A stretch of 64,000 nucleotides of DNA, from the NCBI GenBank assembly GCA_018806915.1, contig JAGKQI010000048.1, positions 434,001-498,000 of the forward strand, in the 5' to 3' direction. Origin of the DNA: Phytophthora colocasiae (taxonomy: Eukaryota; Oomycota; Peronosporomycetes; Peronosporales; Peronosporaceae). The notes under the pieces are model-generated. The model searched no databases. It had not been told where the DNA came from and saw only the letters and a program-made list of their open reading frames with translations. Position 1 is the stretch's first letter, and each line of letters begins with the position of its first letter. The position numbers were made by a program, and so were the translations under genes. Shown one piece after another: positions 43,173 to 51,981 of the stretch.

Positions 43173-43261
43173 AACGAAGCAAAATACCAACTTTGGTAAC
43201 GGATCTCTTGTCCTTTTAGTATACTTTTAGCCAAACTATCGACTCATTCGCAACTATCGAA
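43173..43261. promoter_or_regulatory. Divergent promoter between EF-hand and TSNAXIP1-like genes
   Basis: Only 89 bp separate the two start codons. On the plus strand GACTCATTCGCAACT (43241-43255) matches the oomycete initiator TCAYTYY with a downstream A/T-rich element. CCAAACTA and CCAACTTTGG words also occur. Confidence 0.6.
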
Positions 43262-45652
43262 ATGGACTTCGTCTCCGTAGGCCTTGCCAATCCCTCACCT
43301 CGACGTCCTCCAGCTAAAGGAAGTTCAAATACCAGTTCCTCTCTTCCTCCTTTGACTGAATTCCCTCCTGTTACTTCTTCTCCAAGACGAAATGTTCATG
43401 AAATCTCATCTGTAAACCATTTCCACCTGGATAAAACACAAATTCACTCAACACAAGTAGCTTCATGGCCACTCACGTTTGCCTCTGGTAGTCCCAAGAG
43501 AGAATCAGCTATCGATCTTGATCCATTCTCACCCATTTCACCCAAAGTCCGCAAGTTTCAGAGTCGAACACGTCTGGTAGACGATAGTCGAACACGTCCA
43601 GCTTTACTCCAAGAGCTGCTGGACTTCCTTCACGTTGAATTGGATACGAAAGACCGAGAAGAGACCAACAAGCCAAGTCTACGTAGACTCCAAGTTGTAC
43701 GAGAAGCTCTTAACAGACTCATCGATGGCTTTAACGTTTACGCTCCAGTGTTAATGAGGATCCGGGATGAATACGAACACGCAGTGGAAGCTCTTCACGC
43801 TCGGAGTTTACTGGTTCCTGGCTTGCACACTCGACTGCAAAGTGTAGAAAGCCATTGTCTCCGTCAGTTAAGCGCTTGCAGTGCTGAAGGTAAAGCTCGA
43901 TCTCTTACGCTTAAACGTCGACTAGCTGAAACGCAGGCGATGTTAGCCGCTAGTGCAGCGGAGAATGCTCGTCTTCATAGTATGCTACAAGTGGAGAAAG
44001 AAAATGTGGTTCAAGTGGAGAAAAAGTTAGCAGAAGTGCAGAAATCCACGTTAGCTTTGGCCAGCAGTGTCCGAAGACATGATGAAAATTTACGAGCAGG
44101 TCATGAACGTTCTCTAGAGGATTCCAGAGCGTTGCAGAAGGTCACAGCTCGGTATTATCACGCTTGTGACGAATTAGCAGAACTTAAGAAAACTGTAGCA
44201 GCTCTGGAGGAACAGGGAAATGGACAACACATCGCAGCGGACAAAAATACCATTATACTACTCAGTAAAGAGCTACAGGAGCTTTCAGCTCGTACAATTC
44301 CATCTACAAGTCCAGATGACCCTGCTAATGGACATATTGCTCTGAATCACGCGTTCATTATGGGATTGGATACCTTTGGGCTGGAACTGGAGCTTCCAGA
44401 GCTTCTAAATAGTATTCTATCGGAAGGGATAGAGGCAACTTCAATGACCATCACTCTGCGGTTAAGGCAACTTCAACAACAACAATTCGCTTTACTGAAC
44501 AAGAGACAGGACATTCCAATTGTTTTCCTTACGGAACCTGCGGAATTGGTGGCATTTGATGCAAATATCGTTTCTATTGACACTAAGGCAAGTGGAGAGT
44601 TTCTAACTGGACGGGGAATGGGTACAGAAGTACCTAGTTACCTGCAACATGATGGTTTTGTGCGGAATTTGTTCTTCCCACGCGTGAAAATTGAGCAATT
44701 TGTCTCTCAAGTTTGGGATCAATTAGACGAACAATTACGAGTGACTCAGCACCGACATTCAATTGTTAGAGGGAATGAAGGAACTCCACGTACTGCTTTA
44801 GTATCATCTGGACCTCTACTTACTATGGCACTTGAACGATTCTTACAACGATCTAGAGACTCCCGAGCCGATCGAGTTGAGTTAGCGTACAATTTCTTTA
44901 ATGGATTGGAGCGATTCAGTAAACAGTCAAGTGTTTGCAGACTTTTTCACCTCATTTTCACCCAAGAACTCCCTATTGAGGCTCGTAATGACCAGATCCG
45001 AGAACTTGTGAGAGTACAGGAAGCTCTTGCGGTTGTAGACCATGATCGACACTTCTCGACGTCTAATGAGGGGGAAATGAACGACCCAATGAACATTCCA
45101 CTCCCTCCAGGTCGCGTCTCATTAGCTGACGTAATACGGACACTTCGGCTCGTTTTCCCGTGGAAATCTGACGCTGCTTTGACTCAATTGCATCGTTCTT
45201 TACTCGTGGATTTACGAGGGCAACCACAAGTCGATTACTCTGTATTACTGGCACATCATCCTGTTGGAGCGAGCCATTCCTTAAAGAATAAACCTCAGGC
45301 TCGTTCTCCTAAGCGTCAATTCGCAGAATGTTTGAAGATGCAGCGTCTCGATGACTTGTTGGCCTTCCGTCTCCATCTCCAGCAACAGATTCGAAGTCAA
45401 ATACAATTGACTGGAAATGAATCGGATATCACTGAAGCAGGAGCAGTGATGATATCTTTACGTGAGTTAAGGACAAGTCTTCATGCTGCAGATGAAGCTA
45501 TGCCTGAGCAAGAGGTCTCCAAAGTTTTAGTTGCTGTTTCGGGGCTTAGTACTCGAGAACTGCTCACACATGACGATATGATGTTTGACGTTGGTCAAGT
45601 ACTACAAAGACTACCGACACTACTTTTACGACCTACCGGAAGGTTTTTCTAA
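43262..45652 (+). CDS. TSNAXIP1-like coiled-coil protein
   Basis: 796 codons, intact. Residues 1-110 are a Ser/Pro-rich disordered head. Residues ~112-180 (RPALLQELLDFLHVEL through VYAPVLMRIRDEYEHAV) fit the N-terminal domain of translin-associated factor X-interacting protein 1. A long coiled coil follows at ~205-330, then a mainly helical C-terminal half with no known motif. TSNAXIP1 proteins are linked to cilia, flagella and sperm in animals; in a zoospore-forming oomycete a flagellar role would fit but is inferred. It starts 13 bp after a good initiator sequence. Divergent to the EF-hand gene, which may be coregulated. Confidence 0.7.
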   Translation: MDFVSVGLANPSPRRPPAKGSSNTSSSLPPLTEFPPVTSSPRRNVHEISSVNHFHLDKTQIHSTQVASWPLTFASGSPKRESAIDLDPFSPISPKVRKFQSRTRLVDDSRTRPALLQELLDFLHVELDTKDREETNKPSLRRLQVVREALNRLIDGFNVYAPVLMRIRDEYEHAVEALHARSLLVPGLHTRLQSVESHCLRQLSACSAEGKARSLTLKRRLAETQAMLAASAAENARLHSMLQVEKENVVQVEKKLAEVQKSTLALASSVRRHDENLRAGHERSLEDSRALQKVTARYYHACDELAELKKTVAALEEQGNGQHIAADKNTIILLSKELQELSARTIPSTSPDDPANGHIALNHAFIMGLDTFGLELELPELLNSILSEGIEATSMTITLRLRQLQQQQFALLNKRQDIPIVFLTEPAELVAFDANIVSIDTKASGEFLTGRGMGTEVPSYLQHDGFVRNLFFPRVKIEQFVSQVWDQLDEQLRVTQHRHSIVRGNEGTPRTALVSSGPLLTMALERFLQRSRDSRADRVELAYNFFNGLERFSKQSSVCRLFHLIFTQELPIEARNDQIRELVRVQEALAVVDHDRHFSTSNEGEMNDPMNIPLPPGRVSLADVIRTLRLVFPWKSDAALTQLHRSLLVDLRGQPQVDYSVLLAHHPVGASHSLKNKPQARSPKRQFAECLKMQRLDDLLAFRLHLQQQIRSQIQLTGNESDITEAGAVMISLRELRTSLHAADEAMPEQEVSKVLVAVSGLSTRELLTHDDMMFDVGQVLQRLPTLLLRPTGRFF

Positions 45653-45783
45653 TAAAACAAAGTGATTGAGATTAATAATGACATGATAACATCAATCAAT
45701 TACTTCAACAATGGTGATAAGTGGAATGGGATTAAATGGTAGAGCCTTGACTTGATATCCATGGACACCCGCCAGGATTTGAA

Positions 45784-47144
45784 TTGATGCAGCCCGTGCA
45801 ATTGCTCAAAAGTGACAAACTATTCGGAGGGGCAGATTTTCAACGTAGTAGCTGTCGATGCCATGTGCTAGTGATGCTTCCGTCGGGTATCATTATCAAT
45901 ATCGGAGAAAAGGAAGGCAATTCCGAGCTGAAGCTGTACCAAGAGTGTGGCGAGTTGATTCAAAACAACTGTCAGGACTACTGCAAAGGGATTCTAGACA
46001 AAGTCGAAGCGTTGTACGACACGATAATTATTCGCCCATCCCATTCCTCTGTGTGGAAGGATCATCGGGAATGGGGAAGACTCAGGTAGCGTTTGCTTTA
46101 GCTGGGAATAGACCGTGGTTCTACTGGCCTGTTGCTTCTGTTGGGTCAACTAGTAATTCCCCGCTTCTAAACGCCAATTTCGCTTCCATTTCGTCTGCGT
46201 TCGACAAAGTAACCAGAATGGACGACCCGATGAGCAAGGCTGATTACAATATTCTCGGCGCTTGTTCTAATGTTTACCGTAACAAACTCTGGGCTTATGG
46301 ATTCATTCGCGCCTTGTTACAGTATTGTTGTTCAGTAGATACTCGAACTGGGGTGATGCTACCATTTGAAGAGGAATTGTCAGCGTATGTGGACAAATGC
46401 AACCTGAAAACGGTCCAAAATATACGTGATCAAATGAAAGCAGATGGGAAGCTCTTGCCATTCTTCGTGTTGGAAGAGGGTTCCACACGGGGTGGCTCCA
46501 CCCGTGCCTGCATTGATGAAGATTTATTGCTGTACCTGTCCGTTTTAGGAGGGAAGACGTATCCAGCCTACTATGATGGGAATATGACTCGCTCGGTTTT
46601 TCAGGTCTTCTTAACGCACGTGCAACAACCCCCTCCCTCTTTCCCGTTTGATTTTAAGACAACACCCGGTAAAAAAGCGAAATTGCTGCTCCCATCCAAG
46701 ATTCGTACGTGGATATGGTAGCTCAGACGGTTTTCTGTGCATCTCGGAGAGATGGAGTGCGTGGGATTCGTTTCGAGGTTTTTTTTCCCTTGGTTACTGG
46801 CAGAATTTCAAGAAGGAGCGGGGCAAAAGTCAATGAGAATTGGAGAAGAAATGGAGACTATCAAGGGGTTATTGGAGAGTTACATGTTACAGTGGTTTAT
46901 CGTACCTACTTGACGAGACAATTCCCTTCTTGTCCCCACCGAATGCTCAGTGGTCCTAGAAACCCGTGAAAATGGATACAACTTTAGTCATTTAGTCCGC
47001 CTGGACAAGTCTCTATGTGTGTACGAGCAAAGCGTGAGTGCGACGCCACTTTTGCTTTGTGAGTGCAAGTACTTGAATAAGGACACTGTGGATCGATTTT
47101 CTCTCGTTTCCCTCCGTTTCAACCGGTTCCCTTCACGAATGTAG
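45784..47144 (+). pseudogene. Crinkler (CRN) pseudogene
   Basis: Plus-strand pieces of a CRN gene. The first frame (45784-46065) has KSDKLFGGADF then CHVLVMLPSG, the end of a CRN header with its HVLVxxP motif, but the LFLAK part is missing. The frame then shifts near 46040 to one containing a P-loop (EGSSGMGKTQVAFAL) and about 200 residues of NTPase domain, which ends at a stop at 46721. Further shifted pieces to about 47144 include LLLCECKYL, a possible E-x-K of a nuclease. The loss of the start and several frameshifts make it inactive. CRNs are oomycete effectors; this one was probably NTPase plus nuclease like the intact gene at 52-54 kb. Confidence 0.7.
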
Positions 47145-47199
47145 AGAAGCAAGATAAAATCCAAAACTTGTTTCCAGTTTTGAAAAACATCCTACATAA

Positions 47200-48121
47200 T
47201 TCTGAGTGAATCTGCTAAACTTGATACAGATGAGCAACAACAACTTCCACTCTTTCTCCTCCTTCCACGTTGAATCCAAACGCATCTCCTTTACGATTTG
47301 AGAAAATAACTAGGTACTCCTCTTCCAGGATGCTTGAACGTTAAATTGGTCATTTTAGAATCCTTCCCCATCACACGGAAGATATAGCTGCTAAATTCTC
47401 TCCTTCAACCTCTTCACTTGATGTCATTCCAATATGGTAGCGTCAAGTAACCACTGAGTGCATCAATATCGGATTGAAGCTTGATCAGCAGATTGGCACA
47501 ATGTGATTCCATGCAAGAGTTATCCACACCACATTTTCTCATTTACGCTGGAGGACCTGATAAATCCCTGCTATCATCACCACTTTCATCATCCAGATCG
47601 GCATTTTCGAACGAAATCGTCATCGTCTGGGCGTATGGATCCTTCGTGAAATGCTCGTCACTGTAAATCCTCAGTTAAACCTGGAGAAATGCTTCTTCCA
47701 ACAGATCGCACAAGTTAAAACTAGAGTTTGTCCTCACGTATTCCCCCACGCTCTCTGTGAAAATCCTAGCGAATCGCCCACGAAACATCCCTGGAATCGT
47801 GCGGACATTGGCTGCGTTAAGATCAAATGCCGAGCTTAGGAGAGGCCAAACTGTCGTGTCGAGTGGGTTTTCCAGCCAAAAGAAGGAGCTCGGAAGAAGT
47901 TGATCATCGTAAGCTTATATTGAAAGTGTTCCAAAGGTGAACTCACGTGAAGGACTGCGGTAGGCCGTTAAATTAACCTTTCTGGAATACATTTCTCGGT
48001 GAGTTGTTGAGTTGAGCCCTTCCTGGGTACTTTGAGCTGTCTTGCTCGCCGTAAACACCTCAGGAAGATGCAGTTGAGGGATTTGTACAAAGGTCTTCCC
48101 CCCGAACAAGTTGTTCAACAA
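47200..48121 (-). pseudogene. Degraded gene of unknown function
   Basis: Minus-strand coding-like pieces in several frames: from 48121 MLNNLFGGKTFVQIPQLHLP through RSPSREFTFGTLSI to a stop; after a shift AYDDQLLPSSFFWLENP through VRTIPGMFRGRFARIF to LLEEAFLQV; then ANLLIKLQSDIDALSGYL; and near 47320-47220 EEEYLVIFSNRKGDAFGF through VVVAHLYQV. Together these look like one decayed protein of more than 250 residues. I do not recognise the family. Confidence 0.4.
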
Positions 48122-48376
48122 CCGTGTGCGTTTAAATGCTTGAAAACGTGCATGTGTATAGTTTTAAGCTACTAGTACAACCAGCAGACGAGGTTGAAGG
48201 CAACAGATGCATTCGAATTGAGGTAATCAACACTGTGCTTCCCTTTCGTTCGAGTCCATTTTTGCATGAATCGGGTCGTCAGAAACACCGGGAAACCTGC
48301 CAGCTGGGATAGGCCATGGGTGCCCTTCTCCGTTTTGGTGCGTGTGGAGTTCAGTCTCTAAAAAGCGTCGTGGACA
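48122..48376. other. Upstream region of START/FYVE-like gene 1
   Basis: No gene is seen; presumed promoter. Confidence 0.4.
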
Positions 48377-49585
48377 ATGCGCTTCCCACTACCAGTAGAC
48401 ACATTTCCAACGTTATTTGTGTCGGAGGAGGATCGAATTGAGCTTCAGATGCTGGCGGAGAGTTTTATCCATCAAGCGATGGAGGAATACGCAGACTTCC
48501 GCTATGCGGATGGTGGAATTCTGAACAAAGAGCGTTGGAAAATCGTCAAAACTCGCGACGGAGTGTCTTCGTATCGAGATGTGCGTATGATCGACCCGGA
48601 GAGATCTCGCTCAGCTCCGAAAGAACGAGTTGGCTCCAATATGACAATGTCCACCAAACTACACGGAATAGTGGCAGTCGGGACGATCGAAGGAGAATTC
48701 AACGACATGGCGTTTGGACTGTTAAATGCTACGACGGAAATGCTGAAGATTAAATCCTCATACACTAACGACAAGATCGCTGATGCCAAGGTTTTAGCAA
48801 CTATTGTAGAGCCTACTCCAAATGAACCAGTGAAAGGAACGTACCTCAAGTGGAGTGTCTCGACTGGAGCTCCCTTTTTACTACGGAAGATCGTTCGACC
48901 TCGAGATTTCGTCTATTTGGAATCTATCGGTATCCTTAAGACTGACAAGGGGGAACGAATTGGCTACAGTTTAATACATTCGCTTCAGATCCCTACTATC
49001 CGAGAGCTAAAGGAGTATCAAATCGTACGAGCGAATGCTTCTATCTGCGCTTTATTTCGTCAAAAAGCATCGGGGAAGCTCGAGTTGTACGTCAAAGGGT
49101 TCGTGGATGCTATGGGTGACATTCACTCCTGTGTAGCTGTACCAGCCACTGCGGATGGTCTCATGTCGTTCAGACAAGTCGCTTATTGTGGACAGATGAA
49201 GAAACTCAACTGGTTACTGAAGATCAAGAAGACCGTCATTCTCGATCATGGAAGTCAGGACTGTGTGGTTTGTACCAACGCAGCTAGTCGACCGAAATGC
49301 TGTCAAGTATGTTTGGGTACTGTATGTACACGCTGCAGTGTTTCGAAGAAGCTGAGCTTCCTTTCTTCCAGTACACAGAAGACTTTTCAACGTCGTTTAA
49401 TCTTCTGTGTACGATGTTTACTAGCAGCATTTAAAGCGGATGCTTTAGAGATTGCTGCAGAGGAAATGATGCGGCAGGATCCGTTTGAAGTCTACGAAGC
49501 CAAGACGAATTCTACTCCTTCATCGAAAGTAGTATCACCTTCTAGTACAAACCCTCCGGATGCTACCAGTGAGTTCTTTGGTTAG
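48377..49585 (+). CDS. START plus FYVE-like zinc-finger protein 1
   Basis: 402 codons, intact. Residues ~1-55 are an N-terminal helical region common to the cluster. Residues ~90-285 are a START-like lipid-binding fold with family signposts: GTIEGEFNDMAFGLLNAT, TYLKWSV, RPRDFVYLES, GYSLIHSL and YCGQMKKLNWLL. A zinc finger at ~295-345 is made of four Cys pairs (CVVC, CQVC, CTRC, CVRC). The basic RRHHCR box of true FYVE fingers is absent, so binding to PI3P is doubtful. The C-terminus is Ser/Thr/Pro-rich. It is the most divergent member of the cluster, whose others lie at 55-63 kb. Likely a cytosolic lipid sensor; function unknown. Confidence 0.8.
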   Translation: MRFPLPVDTFPTLFVSEEDRIELQMLAESFIHQAMEEYADFRYADGGILNKERWKIVKTRDGVSSYRDVRMIDPERSRSAPKERVGSNMTMSTKLHGIVAVGTIEGEFNDMAFGLLNATTEMLKIKSSYTNDKIADAKVLATIVEPTPNEPVKGTYLKWSVSTGAPFLLRKIVRPRDFVYLESIGILKTDKGERIGYSLIHSLQIPTIRELKEYQIVRANASICALFRQKASGKLELYVKGFVDAMGDIHSCVAVPATADGLMSFRQVAYCGQMKKLNWLLKIKKTVILDHGSQDCVVCTNAASRPKCCQVCLGTVCTRCSVSKKLSFLSSSTQKTFQRRLIFCVRCLLAAFKADALEIAAEEMMRQDPFEVYEAKTNSTPSSKVVSPSSTNPPDATSEFFG

Positions 49586-49655
49586 CAAGAACGGTTATAT
49601 TTTCCAAGACGGAGGTTGGAAGTTATACGGCTCTTCACTTTAAGATCTAGCTGGG

Positions 49656-50490
49656 ATGTCGGAGGAACTTCGAGATGATGATAATGAGAGCTCTTCTTTG
49701 TCTTCTTATGACTCGGAAGAGTTCGGACTCGTCGCTCGAAAGGGGTTCGCTCGGATGTATGTTCTCTCTCGGAATATAAATTCTAAAGAGTCGAAAGGAG
49801 AAGCTTCAAAAGACTGGAACTTGCTCTATGCTAGTGGACAGCACTATTTCCACGGTCCGATAGAGCTGCCGAAAGACATTCAAGTACGTGAAGAAGAGGA
49901 AAAAAGTCTTCCTACGAGTTTCTATGACAGTATCTCTCGACCACATGAAGGTGGAGTGGAACTGGCGGATATTCCGAGACTTTTGCCACTTCTTCATGCT
50001 CAACAGGACTCTTTAACTGCAGTAGATGATGTGGTTGAATTGACTTCTGGACAACGAGATGCAGTGTATCAGATGATGGAAGTTGGGGAGTTCTTCGTGG
50101 AAGAGTTAGCCAAACCTCGAACAGTTGAGAGGTTGGAACAGGGAGCACTGGAACTCCCGTGGCTAGCTGAAGCTACACAGAAGAACAATCCAGCTTTCTT
50201 TGAGCTACAGACCCATCCGAATACAAACAGTGATCTTGCTAATACTGGCGTTCGACTCATTGTGATGAAACTCGTGATCCGTGGAGTGCTGTTGGATATT
50301 ATCTACTCAAGAGACTCGTATTTCGCCACACTACGGGATAATACGGAGGAGATCGCTCTTGAAGACACTTTCATTCCGAACGGTATTGAATTCTGTTGAG
50401 TGGTAAAGGAGCATTAAATCTGACTTGTTTTATGATGGAATTGCAGTCGCCAACACTGGTCCGTGCTATCTTGTGCGTCGATACAGGTAA
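49656..50490 (+). CDS. Conserved hypothetical protein, paralogue A (two exons)
   Basis: Exons 49656-50382 and 50447-50490 with a 64-bp intron (GTATTG...TTGCAG, phase 1) give 256 residues. Without splicing the frame would stop 17 bp into the intron, and the spliced end GPCYLVRRYR matches KGRGYLVRRL of the next gene, which supports the intron. Acidic N-terminus, then blocks shared with paralogue B: SGQHYFHGPIELP, a central helix, and LLDIIYSRDSYFATL. No known domain is recognised. It lies 70 bp after START/FYVE-like gene 1 on the same strand, so 5' and 3' regions are short. Confidence 0.65.
50383..50446 (+). other. Intron of paralogue A
   Basis: 64 bp, GTATTGAATT donor side, ATGGAATTGCAG acceptor side; it joins CCGAACG to TCGCCAAC. 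Confidence 0.7.
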
Positions 50491-50536
50491 AACTACTTGT
50501 TCACCTTCTGTAAATATGTTTTTTTAACCAAAAACT

Positions 50537-51853
50537 ATGGATTGCAGTGACGAAGATCTCAAGCAATTGTTGCTCTGGTGTCCTCTTCCCTCTTCTTCCT
50601 CTTCTCTACAGCTCCATCAGTCCAAATTGGGCAGTTCTAAAGCACTCAGTCGTTCTACTTTAGCTGCAAACGATACTCAACTTTACTGTCTCATTGCCAA
50701 GCGCCCACAACGTCGTAAATCGTCCAAGAAGAAGAAAGCAAAAACTGTAGATGACGGGGACGCAGACGATGAGTCTGGGGATATTGTGGATGATGCTGTC
50801 GTCTTCCAATTCAACCAGTTCGTGTACCACGGCAGTGCTCAACTGCCTACAAACACGTTAGATGACTCTGGAGCCCTCAGTTCTCGAGGTTTCCCACTAC
50901 TTCGTGCACAAGCCAGTGACTTGGCGTTTGCTGGAGTTTACGACGAGATTTTAGGACCTGGAGGTGAACACGAAGCTGAATTTCCTCGTACGAAGTTCCT
51001 CAGTCGATTTGCTGCTGTTCACGTTCGATTCCAGGAAGAAATTGGGTCAATTCTTCTGGATCTGCTTGTTGGAGCGCAGAAATGGGTTCGTGAGTTCATG
51101 AAGGAAGTTCCAGCTGCTAGTGGTGGAGATTCACTCATCGCTACTCATTTGGCGCGTTGGTTGGAGGTTGAAGATGGCTCGGAATCCTTTTTCGAGCTGG
51201 AATTGGCTCGTGGTTCAACTTGTCCATTCGCTCAAGAGAGTGACGGTCACTTGTTGGACTTGCTAGTGTGGAAAGGGATCGTCCACGACGCTCTTCTTGG
51301 TATCATTTACTGTCGTGGAAGCTTCTACATGACGTTGAAGCCTATTGCAGACTCTTCCGACGTTGCAAGTGATGGGGTTTTAGATGATGACGCCTCCACG
51401 CAACTTTTTGCTGGGGTTCCTCCTCACCTGAACAAAGGAAGGGGTTATCTCGTCCGTCGACTGCCCTGTACTGGAGGAACTGCAGTGTGGTTGGCTGGTG
51501 CGAAGCTGTTACTGTGGCAAACGAATCGCAGTCTGGAGCGGGAGGAGCAAGAAGAAGCTCAGATTCAAGCGAGTGAGAGCAAAACACTGTGTAAGGACTG
51601 GTTCGAGGACATCGAGGCGAAAGCTGGAGCTAAATTGTCACTGAAAGCTCAAGCTAAACCTCATTTTCTGCGTCCTGTGGAGTTGGCGGACGATAAACTC
51701 CCTACTTCTGCACCTCCTAAAGCGGATAAAGTGGCTCGACCACATCATGTTTCGCGACTTTCAAATAGTGAAGCACTTCTAGCTCTTCAAGCGAAAGCTT
51801 CGGCTTCAGTTCAACCTGTTCCCTGGGATCTACGCACTGGACGTCCAGTCTAA
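50537..51853 (+). CDS. Conserved hypothetical protein, paralogue B
   Basis: 438 codons, intact. N-terminus Ser-rich, then a basic Lys/Arg stretch (PQRRKSSKKKKAK) that could be a nuclear signal, then acidic. The middle (residues ~90-330) shares blocks with the preceding gene: FNQFVYHGSAQLP, LLGIIYCRGSFYMTL and GYLVRRLPCTGGTAVWLAG. The ~110-residue tail is helical and Lys/Ala-rich. Only 46 bp separate it from paralogue A, so the pair looks like an old tandem duplication. The function is not known to me. It converges with the Crinkler gene, 128 bp apart. Confidence 0.65.
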   Translation: MDCSDEDLKQLLLWCPLPSSSSSLQLHQSKLGSSKALSRSTLAANDTQLYCLIAKRPQRRKSSKKKKAKTVDDGDADDESGDIVDDAVVFQFNQFVYHGSAQLPTNTLDDSGALSSRGFPLLRAQASDLAFAGVYDEILGPGGEHEAEFPRTKFLSRFAAVHVRFQEEIGSILLDLLVGAQKWVREFMKEVPAASGGDSLIATHLARWLEVEDGSESFFELELARGSTCPFAQESDGHLLDLLVWKGIVHDALLGIIYCRGSFYMTLKPIADSSDVASDGVLDDDASTQLFAGVPPHLNKGRGYLVRRLPCTGGTAVWLAGAKLLLWQTNRSLEREEQEEAQIQASESKTLCKDWFEDIEAKAGAKLSLKAQAKPHFLRPVELADDKLPTSAPPKADKVARPHHVSRLSNSEALLALQAKASASVQPVPWDLRTGRPV

Positions 51854-51981
51854 ACAAACAGCAGAAAGGAGTTTTCATTTGAACTTTTAAGCAAGATAAT
51901 GATTGACGTTAACATGCATTTGAAGGTTGTTTCTGCGGAGAATCTTGTACGAGTCGATTCCAATGGAGTGCACTGTTTCGC

